From: Diplosphaera chodatii | Lineage: Eukaryota > Chlorophyta > Trebouxiophyceae > Prasiolales > Stichococcaceae | DNA: 64,000 nt | NCBI GenBank assembly: GCA_032358165.1 | Contig: JAALGY010000041.1 | Span: 1,798,001 to 1,862,000, forward strand | Reading direction: 5' to 3' | Part shown: positions 47,870 through 60,295 of the stretch, in pieces | How the letters are laid out: each line of letters opens with the position of its first letter | Numbering within the stretch: position 1 is the first letter of the stretch | The notes under the pieces: generated by a model | Database searches by the model: none | Told to the model about the DNA's origin: nothing | Seen by the model: only the letters and a program-made list of their open reading frames with translations | Position numbers and translations under genes: made by a program

Positions 47870-49457
47870 TCACATGCCCTCGTTCAGACGTGTACACACG
47901 GACCGCAGCTTGCTGTACACCTTGCCGGGCGGGGAGCCCAGGATCAGGCTGCAGATAGCATCACGCGCTACGCGGATGCTCTGCAGGCAGCACATGCTTG
48001 AGCCTCAGGCACATGCAAGCATGCAAGCAGGATGAGTGCCAAGAAGCAACGACCTGGCATGATTGGCAGTTTCACGCATACTGACAGCACTATCGGCAAT
48101 GAGACGCATACTGACAGGAGGGTAGACCAGCCAAGGCTACCGACCTGGTAGGAGCCGAGGATGTGGATCATGGTATCCGCCAGCACCACCCGCGTCTTCG
48201 TGGCATTCTCAATCGTGAACTTCGTCTTGCCATTCTGCGGATGTAGATTACTCCGTTCAGTAGTCTGATGACCGATCTCAATCTCAGCCTTCTGTTCCAT
48301 TCAGAGGAGGGCAAGCGTGGCAGCTCTTTCATGCTGCGACCGAACAGCCTGCTGCTGTCGCTCACCTTGCCAGCAAGACGCCCAATGCACCGCGACATGT
48401 GCTCGCCCCGAAGGGTCTGCAGATATTGCACAGTGACCGTACTAATCCTTCTACAGCTGTCACTGCAGCATGGACTGTAGTGCGTTGCCGAGTTGCATCA
48501 AACTGCGGTCAGCAGTGTGTCACATCGACAGGTCTGACGAGCACCTTGACATCCTTGACCTCGAAGGACTCGATGTACAGGTCTGACAGGCGCAGCAGCG
48601 CCACTGCATCTGCTACCTCAAACCCTGCAGTCATCGTGCACACGGTTTCAGAATGTGTGACATATATTTGGAAGTACCGTGGGAACAGCCTGCACCGACT
48701 AGTAACGTGGAATCAGCAGCATGTCCCGGAGCAGACCATAAATGCTCTGCTTTGCTGTGACGTACTCACCAAGAATGAACGCCTGCACAAAGTCCGCTGC
48801 TTTCTGCAGATTGCCGGCATCGGGTGTCTCCTTGGTGGTCTTTATCTCCACCTGCATACGACATGTGCTGTCAGCAGTAAATGTGTATTCTGTCAACAGT
48901 GAATGTGTGTTCGAGTCAGTCTCGAACTTCGCAAGCTTCCTGAACATGCAGCACCGCATGCATGTGTGGGCTGCTGTGTCCCTGGCACTGCCTCACCCTT
49001 TTTGTTTTGAGGTTCATCCGCATGTCCAGCTGCATGTGGTCCGTGACGGGCTGATACAGCTTCATCCAGCTCTCCTTCAGCGGTGTAAGCCTGTTCTGAG
49101 GCACTGGCACCTGCAAAGTGAACCATTGGTCGGCACCACAGGGATGTGACAAAGACAGCCGCACATGATGACAAGCGCCACACCCGGCAACATGGGGTGC
49201 CTACATCCCACTGCAGAGCAGACATCACTACTGCTGTCGAGCAACGGTACCCTGCGGAACTCCATGCGCTTGCCGCTTTGCTCATAGGCGCTAAGCGGCG
49301 CAAACTTGGGCTTGGCCGGCGTCGGCTCGCCACCTGACGGCTGTGGTGGTGACACCGCGACCGCGTCCTCCATGGGCGCCGCGCCGTCGTGCCTGCCCTT
49401 TGCCTCTGCGCTCTTTGGTGCGCGAACCATGCTGCTGCCTCTGCTGACTAGCGCCAA
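47870..49457 (-). CDS. PNO1: PNO1/DIM2, KH-domain 40S assembly factor
   Basis: PNO1 (Dim2/Rrp20) binds the 3-prime end of pre-18S rRNA and is needed for small-subunit maturation in nucleolus and cytoplasm. The disordered start MALVSRGSSMVRAPKSAEAK (49457) leads to KFAPLSAYEQSGKRMEFRRV. The next exons read VPVPQNRLTPLKESWMKLYQ with MRMNLKTKR, then VEIKTTKETPDAGNLQKAAD followed by FVQAFILG. The KH part gives EHMSRCIGRLAGK (about 48390) then GKTKFTIENATKTRVVLADT followed by MIHILGSYQ. The last exon reads RDAICSLILGSPPGKVYSKL followed by RSVCTRLNEGM, with the stop at 47870. Every block matches the family in order. The second Met (49430) is an alternative start. Confidence 0.9.
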
Positions 49458-50104
49458 GTTGAGACGAGCTCACAGTGCAGGTGCAAGCCTCCAAGCGTGT
49501 TGGCAGCGTGTGATTGGACCCGCTGCTGCACCGGACCTCAAGAGCACCCCAAGCTGACTACGTGTCTCGAACTAGAATGTCCTGCGAGTTTTGAGCACAG
49601 CCTCGTGAGGTGGCGGCACCTGCTGTTCAGGCGGTTTGGTGAGCTTACACAATGCTCGGGGCTGCTCGAGATACAGAGAAGTCCTACAGATAGACTGCGA
49701 ATGGGCAAACTGCAGATGGCGAAGTCTGCCGGCGCTGCACCTCCCTTGCAGCAACCTGGCGCTGTCCCGTCAGCATTACGTGACCTGCCGGCTATTTGTG
49801 AGAGCCGTGTTTGTTGGACAACGGACATCGTTAACGATCTCGATCAGCCTTTGGGTCGCTGTCGACGGTCATTTGCAGCAAGCTCATTCCGTCAAGTGCA
49901 CGGAGAACGTCGTTCGAAGCTGAGAACACCGCCGATAACAAGCGAGTTTGCTGTACATGCTATCTATTGCAACACTCAGGCGGATTGATCTGCTGATCAG
50001 ACCTTTGAAGCCTGTTCACCTTATCGGCCGAACCCCGCGCCAAGCACGACAGTTGCGACTGACGTCCGCTGCAAGCACCGCAAGGTGCAAGCCTGCACCA
50101 GCAC
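49458..50104. other. Divergent intergenic region, PNO1/glycosyltransferase
   Basis: This 647-nt stretch lies between two divergent start codons and presumably holds both promoters. A 163-codon plus-strand open frame crosses it, but its composition is not protein-like and I reject it. Confidence 0.45.
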
Positions 50105-52832
50105 ATGAAGTGCAGGCTTGAGGCTGCGTTCCGTCATATCATGACCGGTCGCTTGTGTGAACTGACTTCGGCTGAGTGCCTTGTGCGCAGGCCCAACCTT
50201 CTGTTCGTTGCGCCAGTGTGGCCGGAGCGGTCATCCTCTGCTGCCGGTGTGCGCACGTCCGACCTGATCGAAGCACTCAAACAGAATTGGAACGTGCACT
50301 TCTTGAGGTGAGCCCTCAAGTCTGTGCACTGTGACCATGCAAAGCGAGGCTTGCGAATGAAGTGCGCCAAGGTTGCTGCGTGTGCTGTGCAGCACGCATA
50401 AGCCAAACAAGCACAGCGAAGATTTGGAACGCCAAGGTGTGGCGGTATACCAGTGCCCTGCGAACAGGCAAGCCCAGCTGATGCCGAGTCTTGCATGACT
50501 AACCTAAAATTTGCAGCAAATAACTTGCGCCGGTCCCATCAAACGTCTCACAACAACATATGCCTCTGTTTGCAGGGAGACGCTGTTCACGACAGTGGTG
50601 CAGGATGTCCGGCCGCAGATCTGCATCTTCGACAGGTGAGAGCGTCACGCTGATCGCCAGTACATGCGCTTGCTACTGGCTGTGTCAGTCCTGCACTCCG
50701 CCATCAAATGCTGCTGGGCTTCCGCAGGTTTTATGCAGAGGAAATGTGCTCATTCAACATCCGGCGACAGCTGCCGGAGACAATGCGCATCCTCGATATG
50801 CAGGACATGCACGCCCTACGGCAAGGCACGCCTCATTATGCTGTCCACACTTGAGGGGATGTGTGAGAGTCCAGGGGATGCATGTTGACTTGCTGGCAGC
50901 AGTGTGTGCACGTCTCAGAAGAGGTCCCCTGCCCACTGTTCCTGTGCAAACAACATGCCTGCCAGCCTAATGGCAGGCCGTATGGAGCTGCACCAGCGAG
51001 GCGCGGGTGCCGGCGATGTGCTCCGCCACCGCCCGTCTGCAGATTCAGCCATGCTGCAGCGCGAGCTAGCATCCATACACAGGCAGGTGGGCCAGCACAG
51101 ACAGTGCGTCACCATGTCTCACACGCCCAAAGGTAATGAGTTTGACCAATGTACCTGAGATGAGCAGATGCAGCTGTCCAATATGCTCGTCACATGCAGG
51201 TGTGACCTGACGCTCGTCTGCTCACCGGTGGAGCTCGAGCTGCTGCGGGATCTGTATGGCGTGCCCGCTGACAAGTTAGTGCTAGCACCTTTCTTCGTGT
51301 CGCCAGTACAGCGTCAACAGCTGCCGCTGTATGCGGCGCGGTCCCACTTCGTGTCCATCGGCAACTTCAAGCACCCACCCAACCTGGACTCGGTATGCTG
51401 TTTTGTGGATTCCTGACCTGCAGCCGGTGGTGTCCTCTCTGGCAGACATGCACTTTGCTCCTGATGCACCATGCTCCTGACAGCTATGCAGGGCAGGGAC
51501 CGCACAGCACTCGAGCTGTGTTATATTGCTGATGTGTCGCATGCACCGCTTATTCAGATAGCTTCGTCCATACGTAGGTGCAGTGGCTTGCCAATGAGCT
51601 GTGGCCAGCCATCAGGAGACGTCTGGGTAATGAGTCGGCAGAGCTGCACCTGTACGGTGCATACCCTAACCACGCGGTGCAGCAGCTACATGACCCGGTG
51701 TGCTCATGATTGGATGCACCTCGTGCTTCGCTGCTGCGCTTTTGCCGTGATCACTGCACTGTCAATTGCCCATCTAGCTATACGTATGCTGAGAAACCCA
51801 GGTGGCATGTCGGGCCAGCTGCTGACACTGTCAACATGCACGCAGGCCAACAAGCTGTTCGTTAAAGGCCACATGCCGTCGCTGGAGGCCCTGCAGCGGT
51901 ACCGTGTGGCGCTGGCGCCGCTGCGCTTTGGGGCTGGCTTGAAAGGCAAGGTTGTCGACAGCTGGGCGCACGACCTGCCGGTGCGTAACCTGCTATCTAA
52001 ACATCTGCCAAGTCTGGACGTCTAGGGATGTCACAACGGCCACAGGCATTGGACTGCCTTTGTCAAGCTCCGGGTCTCCTGCCGAGGATGACACAGGGTG
52101 TGGGTTCGTCCTTAAGATGTCTTGCTGGGCCTGCTGTGGCAGGTGGTCACAACTATCATTGGTACGGAAGGCATGGGCATCGAAGACTACCATGCACCTG
52201 AGTCGATGGTGAGCAGTTCCACGACTCCCCAAGTCTAGCCTAGCACGTGCAACATGAACGTTGAACCATGACACGTGGCACTTGGAGTGCGTATGCAGCC
52301 CGAAGTTGACTGGCTTGACAACCCAGTCAATTGGGGAGGCTATGGAGAGGCAACAGACGCAGCGGGCTTTGCACAGTGGGCTGCCACCCTGTACGCCGAG
52401 CAGTCCCTGTGGGAGCAGTCACAACGTGTCGGTGGGTATACAAGCAGCTGCACAAGCTTGCCTTGTGAGCCGTTCTCTATGACAGGCCAGAGATGGCCCC
52501 TTGCTATCTTGACAGCGGTCAATTGTTGCAGGCCTTGACATGCTACGACTCTGCTTCGGCCGAGATGAGCGGCTGGCTTCTGTAAAGGTAGGCCAGCCAC
52601 AGATGTGTAGTGCATCATGACCTGTACGGCTGGATGCTACGTAGCCCTGAGGTTAACATCACCTGCTGTGTGTCAATCTATGTAGGCAGCTATCACAGAC
52701 AGGCTGCAGCATCTGAGTGAAGCACGGCAGCAGGACTATGTCGGTCAAATGCTGTGGCAGCAGGGCAACCGTGCCACAGAGTACTTCTCACGGTGGATCG
52801 AGCTCAAGGAGCAGCTCGTTGGCAGAGCATGA
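50105..52832 (+). CDS. Glycosyltransferase family 1/4-like protein
   Basis: A GT-B-fold glycosyltransferase. The N-terminal exon reads LLFVAPVWPERSSSAAGVRT followed by SDLIEALKQNWNVHFLR, the first Rossmann strand with its sugar-acceptor loop. Then come ETLFTTVVQDVRPQICIFDR, FYAEEMCSFNIRRQLPETMR, LTLVCSPVELELLRDLYGVP, and FVSIGNFKHPPNLDS (start of the nucleotide-sugar domain). Later exons: AELHLYGAYPNHAVQQLHDP, LFVKGHMPSLEALQRYRVAL, APLRFGAGLKGKVVDSWAHD, and TTIIGTEGMGIEDYHAPESM, the donor-binding E-x7-E-like region. The C-terminal helix is DYVGQMLWQQGNRATEYFSR, with the stop at 52830. Donor and acceptor cannot be told. An ATG at 50141 is an alternative start. Confidence 0.8.
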
Positions 52833-52933
52833 GGTCGCATGTGTTTTGCCGCTTGCGAACCATGCAGACCACAGCTTACATGTGACATGTTGTGAAAGAC
52901 ACACCAAAATTTTCATCTCGTGCCATCGCTGAC

Positions 52934-55013
52934 TTAGAAGTTGTCTTTATGTTTTCGAACTGCTGTGAACGCGTCTAGGTCGGACACGCCCTCAGGCAGA
53001 CCTGCAATGCAGCAAGAATGTGGTAACAGAGCTATGCTGCCAAAGCGCGCCTTTTCTCAATGTCGAGATGCAAGGCGGTGCTGCCAGCTGGGCAAAGCAC
53101 CACTGCATGCTGTGCACCCTGTGCGACAAGCGCGCCCACAAGAGGCACACACCCAGGGTCTTGCGGATGTCGGGGTCCTGCGGCCGCAGGAAGGGGTTGG
53201 TCGCCAGCTCCTCCTCCAGCCTGGCCGGCACGGTGGCCTCGCCCTGCGCACAGGTTCCATGTCGCAGGCAATTTGAGCTAGTCACCCTGCTGGTCCGTGA
53301 CATGATCCGAGGTACGCCTGCAGACGGTCGTGGGCAGGTGCACAACAAAGGGTTGAAGAAACCAGCAGGACTGTCAGGGCACGGGCTCTTTGTGCAAGCT
53401 GTCGCTGAGACGCTTCACCTTGGAGCGCAGCTCAGCGACATGCTTGGCGCGCTCTGCCAGCTGCTGGTTGTGTGGGTTCACTGCCTGCATGTTGTGGAGC
53501 TGAAGATCAGTACCTCTCCCACCCTTACCCAAGGGCCATGTCAAAAGTGCAGCTGCAGCTCGGCAGCATCCAGCCGCAATCCACTGCACAGGGCAGACGA
53601 CATGGTGGTCGGGCGGCAACAGGAGCTACCTGCGCCCACTTGGTGTTGGACTGCGTGTACTCGTGTGCACAGAAGACCCAGGTCTGCGGCGGCAGTGCTG
53701 CAATCTTGGAGAGCGAGGACCACATCTGCTTCGGAGTGCCCTCAAACAGGCGACCGCAGCCCATGAGGAACAGCGTATCACCTTGCAAGTATGCAGGTAC
53801 GATGTGTTACATGCCTGCAAACGGCGCGTGACTGCACGAACTGCACAGGTCAGCAGTTGAGTAGCGTTCTGTCTGAATGACCCCTTCACATGCTATACAC
53901 GGCTTTGCATGGAAGCTGTTGCAGGTGGCCTCACCTGGGAAGACGGACTCTGCCTGTGGGAAGTACAGCGTGATGTGCCCGCGCGTGTGCCCCGGTGTGT
54001 CGAATACTGCACCATGTAACCGTGGTGTCAGCAATCCACATGCAGGTCGTGTTGCCGGAGTAGGTCCTCATGCTTCCCAAACCCTCCTGTCATGCAGCAG
54101 CCTGAAATAATGGGCTTTGACCAGCACGGCGCCACCTTGCATCTGCAGCTGGCCAAAGTCCCAGGTGTCGCCCTCGCCCAGCGCCACGTCAATGCCCGGG
54201 ATGCGGCCCCGATCCGCCTTGGGCCCCACGATCGTCAGCCCGTACTTCCGCTTCAGCTCCTCGTTGCCGCTGCAGCAGGGGGGCCAGCACACCGTCCTCA
54301 CTGCGGAGACTGTCTGATGCCGGGTGTCACACTTGTGCATCAGTCATTCGGTGATGCCAAATACTGGACCAATGAGCATTCGAAGCGCAGCGTCAAGACT
54401 TACCCGGTGTGGTCCCAGTGGTGGTGCGTGTTTAGGATGTAGTCTGGCTTGACACCCAGCTGCTCCAGGGCTGCCGCGACAGGTTTGGCCTCCGAGGGGT
54501 CCACGACCGCCACCTTGCCCCCCGGCTCCCGCAGCAGCCAGACGTAATTGTCCTGCAGTGCGGTCACCGCGTCATGACTGAAGTGGTAGCAGGCTGCATG
54601 GTGTACGACAACTTTGTCAGAGGTTGGCACATGGCCCCACAGCAGCGCCCAGTGGGCTGGTGGCCATCAGTATGCTACACTGTTATGCGACATCCTGCAG
54701 AGCTGCTTGTCATCCAGCAGTTTCCAGCCGTGACTTGACATAAACCGACCTGCAGGCAGTTGACCCTGTCAACTTTGAGGTCGTCAGAGGACGGCGCTGG
54801 GTGCACGGTTGCAGCGGCCATGGCGGCGCCAGCCAGGTGCCGCCGGACGGTCTGCAACCTGTGTATGGGCTGGGCGCCCAGTTTCGAACCAGTGGTCGTT
54901 GCCCAGCGGGGCTGCGCGGTGTGGCAACCAGGGAAGCGCAGCTGCACGCACCCTGGTGATGTGGCAACCTTCACCCTGCAAGCCCGCAATGCCGTCTCCG
55001 TCACCCTCAGCAT
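52934..55013 (-). CDS. GLO2: Glyoxalase II (hydroxyacylglutathione hydrolase), probably organellar
   Basis: This enzyme hydrolyses S-lactoylglutathione to D-lactate and glutathione in methylglyoxal detoxification. The N-terminal exon (55013) is Arg-rich and poor in acids ([20 protein letters not shown]), as in a mitochondrial or plastid presequence, before [20 protein letters not shown] at 54821, which would be the cytosolic start. Core exons: [34 protein letters not shown] (binuclear metal site THxHxDH), [117 protein letters not shown], and [20 protein letters not shown] followed by NF, with the stop at 52934. All metal ligands are present. Only 101 bases separate its stop from that of the convergent glycosyltransferase. 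Confidence 0.92.
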
Positions 55014-55137
55014 GGCCTACCCATCCGCAGGATTGATGCCTCTGCCAGTCCAACTTTTTGTGCAAGGAACTCCACTGCCTGAATGTAGCTTCCGGCGACA
55101 TGCTCAGCAATTTCACAGATGCTTTTGCCCCGTTACC

Positions 55138-55518
55138 GTTCGCTCCACCTTAAGAAGGGTTTAAGCCAGACTAGTACCGGACGCCGAGACTATGCCCACG
55201 AACGCTTCTGTGCATGCTACCACAACCTCCACTGACATTGTTGATGTCTAGGAAGACGATGCGCAAATGTAATGTTGAAAGCAACCGGTAGAATTGCGCG
55301 CAGCGCGAAATGATGCGTACGTCGCCTTAGGGTTTAGGGTTTAGGCTGCGCGTGCAAAACTTGCGCTTCTGCCCGACGCGCACGCCCAGATGGCACGGCA
55401 AGGCCGTGTCTATGTTAGTGTTGACGTATGCAAGCGCAGCAATGCGTTTTGCTCGCCATGAGAGAGTGCACGGCGATATTTCGCGGCTGGCTTAAACCCT
55501 GCTTAAGGTGGAGCGAGC
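55138..55518. repeat. Inverted 32-nt repeat flanking a 317-nt core
   Basis: The left arm 55138-55169 (core CGCTCCACCTTAAGAAGGGT) and the right arm 55487-55518 are reverse complements at 30 of 32 positions. Read outward, each arm is the same sequence ahead of the GLO2 start (125 nt away) and ahead of the GATA gene start (about 55 nt away). I see no target-site duplication outside the arms, so a shared promoter/leader element is as likely as a small foldback element (MITE). Confidence 0.7.
55327..55345 (+). repeat. Telomere-type TTTAGGG tract
   Basis: This reads TTAGGGTTTAGGGTTTAGG, about 2.7 units of the plant/green-algal telomere repeat, sitting near the middle of the inverted repeat between GLO2 and the GATA gene. 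Confidence 0.8.
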
Positions 55519-55572
55519 AGTAGGGTTTCGGACGTCGTGCTTCACAGATTCACACCTGTCAAAACCCTACCA

Positions 55573-58500
55573 ATGAGGAGGAGGATGAGCAATTGCGGAC
55601 CGCGGGCCCGCGGCTTCATTTCGTCGCCGCAGCGTGCCGCAGCACCGCGCCCGCCTCGCAACAGCGAAATCGAGGTACACGAGGCTGCAAGCGCGGATCG
55701 GCGACCCCTGTCCTGCGTTGCAGCGGCTACCCAGGCGCCACCGGGCCGCGTGTATTGGGAGCGGGCGCCCGACCTAGGTCGGCCAGCCGCCATGGCGCGC
55801 CTCTTCCGCCAGGACTCCAGCATCATACCGGTGAGACGCCGCTGCCCCCAGACCGGCGGTCGGGCGCACCGCATTCCGTCGCAGCCGGCTGCGGACCGTG
55901 TGTCTGAGGTTAAGCAGTGCAGGCTCGTGCCGGGCACCTTCCGGTGTTGCAGCTGGGGGCAGCACAGCAGCAGGCATGCAGCTGGTGCTGGGCTCTGTGT
56001 ACATCCTGGTCCAACAGTGCCGGCTTTGTCGGGCGGCAGCCGTGGCCCCAGTGACGGCGTGTTGGGCGAACAGTGCGAGCCCTGCTGCGAAGCACAATAC
56101 CGTCAACCGCTGCTGAACCGCCCGGATTTACGAGCCTGTTGACGCAAGTGGCCAGTCGCTCGACTGTCAAGGGTGTCGATGCCGCCGGCCGCAGTCGGAC
56201 GTCTCACCGTTTGTCATGTCTTGTCCGGTGGAGTCCAGCTGTTGGGGTTGCCCACCTGCCGAGACCCCATTGCTCCCGCATCGGGGCTTTCTCAAACCGC
56301 CAGACCCCTCTGCAGGCTCGCGGCTGTGCTTGGCTCGGCCAGCTTTGCAAGGCACCGGCTGTACGAGCGCAGCTGTTGTTCAGGGCTGCTATCTCGGTGC
56401 GTTGCAGGGCGCGGGCGTCTGCCACTCGCAGGTGCTCATTTCCACCACGTCGTTCCCGGAGACCACTTTCCACCAGGCGCTGGACGCCAAGGCGCAGGTG
56501 GGTTTGCTAAAAGATATCGACCTGCCCCACCGTCTGACAGTTGTGCATATCTCCTGCGAAGGCTTGTCAGCATGGCCCCCTAGCCTCCCGTTTCACCAGC
56601 ATCACCAGCTTACTGACGTCCAACGGTGCAGTCGGCGATGGGGAGCGTTGTCTGCTCTGTGTGGTTGGGCGGTTGGCTGTTTCTGGCCCGAGTCCAACCA
56701 CTGGCTCACTGCTTGTGCAGCAGGCTTCGGCAGCCGGATCGCGCCACCGCCTGGCCAACTCCTACGTAGACAACAGCGCTGCAACAGTACCGGAGCTTCA
56801 GCTGGATATGCAGGGCCATAAGGTGGGTTGTCAAGATGCGATACCGCAGGCGGTAGTCACCATGTCACATGGGCAGCGTCATGGGCTGCTGAGTGTGTAC
56901 ACTGTGCCTCCTACGAAAGCGTATGGATGCAGAGCGACGCATCACCCGCAACCTGCCATATGCGCGTGCCTGGGATCCGCTTTTCACAGAAGCAAACCGC
57001 TGTGCTGAGGTCCTGGTGGCGTCATGCAGGTCGCTGGCAGCCTGCAGCCGCAGCCCAGCCTGCCGCGTGGCTTCACCGGCGCACACTGCCAGGTGCACAT
57101 CAACCCCAACGCCTCCTCGGCGCTGGCAGCAGCGTACAGCGACAGCCCCCTGAAGCGGAACCGCCCGCCGCCGCTCAACCAACGCGCCATCTTCGAGGTG
57201 CTCATCACAACAGCGCTCAACCTAGACTCACTGCACAGCTTGTGGGATCGATGCGATGGTTCGCTATCTTTGCGCACATATGCACCAGGATGTACACTGC
57301 GCAGCAACCCTGCTGTGTAACAGAGGTGTGACAAATGATTGTGCGATGATGACAGGCGACGCGTGACGCCATCCTGGCGGACGCAGAGGACTACGTGGGG
57401 CAGTTCAGCCCGCTGAGTCCGGGCTGCCCCAACAGCACCCGCCGCCTGCAGGAACTGTTCGGCCTGTTCCGCGACGACAGCCTGGGGCGCACCAACACGG
57501 AAGGCCCCGATGAGCTGCTGTCCCAGGTGGGTGCTGTGCCGGCCAGGCGCTGCGCATGAGTGGGGGCCGGTGTCAAGGGTTGATTGATTGGCATGAGATG
57601 CAATGCAGTGGTGACAAGCAAGGACTGAACGAGTGGACGCCCTGCTATGCAGGTCGCAGCGGAGGCGGCCACCGGGGAGTTTGACAATCTGGGCGACCCA
57701 GCGGACTTGCGTGACCTTGTGTCCTCCGATTCGGCAATCACTGACGCCGACATCGGCGGCTACAGCTCCCCGTACCCGCCTCTGAGCGGGTGTGTCCTGC
57801 TGCCTGGAAGGCTCCTCTATGACTGATGCATGGCGTTTGGCTTCGTGTGCAGGACTTGCGCTGCGTTGTCAGCAGTGGGGTGTCTCAGTGGGTCGGACAA
57901 GTGCTGATGCGCTTATCATTGGCGCATTGCAGTGGGGCGCCAATCAGCAGCGCGAATGCAGCGCAGCAGGCCGAGCAGAGCGGCCCCTTCGCCAGCAGCG
58001 GGCTGCCTTTCAGCACGGGCCCTGGGGTGCCTATGGGCCCCAGGGGCATTGCCGGCGGTCCCTTTGCTGACGCCGAGCTGTTTTCAGCGCCCATGATGAG
58101 AGAGCCGCCTGAGCGTGCATCCACCATGGCGCAGCCTCTTCAAAGCACCCAGGTACGCTGCTATGTGGCAAACTGCAAATGTGCTGTGCACTGGCTCATG
58201 TCGCTCATGCCATGGTGCACCCACCGTCATCCTGAAAACCTCCGCCAAAGCCACGCCGCCGCTGTTACTGCCGCTCACACCGCCGCTCACATGCTGCATA
58301 CCTCCGCAGATTGTGCTGGCGCCACGGGCGGCAAGCGTGCCAGAGGTGCCGATGCTGCCAGCGCACTTGACCGGGGGCCCGCCCTCGCCGGTGCGCCGTG
58401 GTGCCAACATCAAGGGCCTTGGCCGCAGCACCGGCGCTGGGGTCCGTGCATCTGGCCTGGAGGTGAGACAGTGGCCTGGTCTGCTGAAAAAGAATCAAAC

Positions 58501-59402
58501 TGACTTCAGAGTGTAGGAGTGCCAGCGTCTTGGCGGCCAGTGGGTGCAAGCACCTTGTGGCATGACGCACCATGTGGGTCAGTCAACCTGACTGGATTAA
58601 CCTTCAATGCACAGGTGTCTGCTGGCGGTGTGGCCAAGCGCGCCGGCCTCAAGTCCAACCGCAGCAGCAGTGACAGCCTGCGCGCCTCGCCGCCGGGCGA
58701 CGACGCGGCTTCGCAGCGCACCGGCGGCTCCGAGTCGGACGGCGCCCCCGCCGCCAAACCCAAGCCAAAGCGCGCCTCCTCAGGTTGGGACCTGGAGTTT
58801 CCCGGGGCTTGTTAGCTGACAAGCACGCACACACCTCTGACTTACTGCAAAAAGGGTTCACCTGGATGTTCACTGAGCGCTTGCAAGTCAGCAACCCGAC
58901 GTGCTGAGGTGATCGTCCAGGGGATGTACTAGGATGTCCGGCATACGTGTTAATGATGCAGCTTGCCCTCCCCTGCAGGCGAGCGGCGGCCCCGGCGCAT
59001 GACGTGCAACTACTGCAAGACGCACGTCACCCCGCAGTGGCGCTGCGGCCCCGACGGCCCCCGCACCCTGTGCAACGCGTGAGCACCTCCCTGCCGGCAC
59101 AGTTCTTGTTACATTTGCAGTTGTCAGGTGGCATTGGCCCATCCCCAATGCAGTGTCTGTGAAGCAGAATCGCATGCCCCATTATTAAAACACCTCTGTT
59201 TCATGTCTAAAGGGTCATGATGTTCTCTTGCGATAGGTGCGGCGTGCGCTGGGGCAAGGGCAAGCTGGAGCTGCCAGACGGCAGCAAGGCGGTGCACCCG
59301 GGCGCCGCCCGCAAGGCAGCACAGGCCGCTGCAGAGGCGGAGGCGGCGGGCGTCTCACATTCCATGGATGCCGCCCCTCTGATGGCGGCGCCGCAGCCGT
59401 GA
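55573..59402 (+). CDS. GATA-type zinc-finger protein with long N-terminal region
   Basis: The C-terminal exons encode a single GATA finger: [20 protein letters not shown] then GPRTLCNA, split by an intron and continued by [14 protein letters not shown], i.e. C-x2-C-x18-C-x2-C as in plant GATA factors. An Ala/Glu tail ends MAAPQP, with the stop at 59400. Upstream exons include [20 protein letters not shown] followed by [109 protein letters not shown], and low-complexity Gly/Pro/Ser exons with [20 protein letters not shown]. The N-terminal 500 or so residues show no domain I recognise. The start may be 55537, 55573 or 55585, and exon choice in 55900-56600 is uncertain. It is likely a nuclear transcription regulator; a split into two genes cannot be excluded. 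Confidence 0.65.
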
Positions 59403-60295
59403 TGCGGCAACAAACCCCCAAAACACAGGGCACGCAGCGGCTAAAGTTGTTACAAGGGCAGTAAATCTGTGCAGCAGCATCTTCAAGCGATTTGGTCATG
59501 TCAGCTTAAAGGCCGCAACTTCATGCGGCTGGTTTGGTCAGCACCACCTGCCACTACCTTCTGTCAACATGGTTCTGAAGGCGGCGCAGGAGGCAGCATT
59601 GCTGGCGGGCGCTGCAGATGTTAATGCATGACACCGCACCTCAGGAACCCAGGTGTGCAAAGGCCACCTCAAGGAACTCATATCGTGAACTTGTGTTAGT
59701 TTGGGTGTGTCTTTGTGCGGCACGGGCCAAGATGCATGGCTGCGGCCTGCTTGATGCCTGTGCATTTTCATTATTAAGGCTTGGAAGAGCATGTGCCAGC
59801 CTGTTTAAATGGTTATGTGTTTGGTTGCTGGGTCAACGGCTGTTGTTTTGTGGATTTTGCAACGTGAGGTGGTCATGTGTGAAGGTTGCCTCAGACGTGA
59901 ACCTTGCCATGGCAGGGTACACTGCAACAGGCGTTTGTGTCTACTCCACAGCTGTGATGCGATTTTTCCGGTCAACACCTAATCCATGAGGACACCCTTT
60001 CCTGAACACCTTTGAAAACCCTCAGCCACAGCAATGCTTGGCGCCTTGGCCACGGTGACGCTGTCTACAACCCCTTGTAGCCCTAATGTTCTGCAGAACT
60101 CTGCTGCTGGTGCAGTATGTCACATCTGCAGGGCCCAACACATGCAGGAGGATGCCTGCCTAGAAGGCACCACTCTCGTGTGCAATTCCCAAGCCTGAAG
60201 CCTGACTCAAACAATTCTACCCGCAGCCTCCTACTGCACACCACCACAGCTAACAGTTCAGGCGGTCGCAGCGCAGCCACACAGTTGCAGGATGT
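59403..60295. other. Gene-free convergent 3-prime region
   Basis: This is the 3-prime side of both the GATA gene (+) and the thiolase gene (-), with long GT-rich stretches such as 59690-59930 typical of 3-prime UTR sequence. I see no coding exon, repeat or RNA gene. Confidence 0.45.

Larger units (their letters stand above)
55014..55572. promoter_or_regulatory. Bidirectional promoter region, GLO2/GATA gene
   Basis: A divergent intergenic region with unusual structure: two inverted copies of a 32-nt element (55138-55169, 55487-55518), a TTTAGGG tract (55327-55345) and further AAACCCT/AGGGTTT cores at 55494-55500, 55522-55528 and 55561-55568. AGGGTTT-type telo-boxes are known promoter elements of plant housekeeping genes; their role here is inferred. 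Confidence 0.5.

Noticed and set aside
48061..48120. Repeated CGCATACTGACAG words
   Set aside because: Two short copies in a PNO1 intron; too short and too few to call a repeat array or CRISPR.
49497..49988. A plus-strand open frame between PNO1 and the glycosyltransferase
   Set aside because: It has a Cys/Arg/Leu composition without protein-like pattern, in a divergent promoter region.
55138..55518. A subtelomeric location or chromosome end
   Set aside because: The TTTAGGG tract is under three units and is flanked by ordinary genes on both sides.
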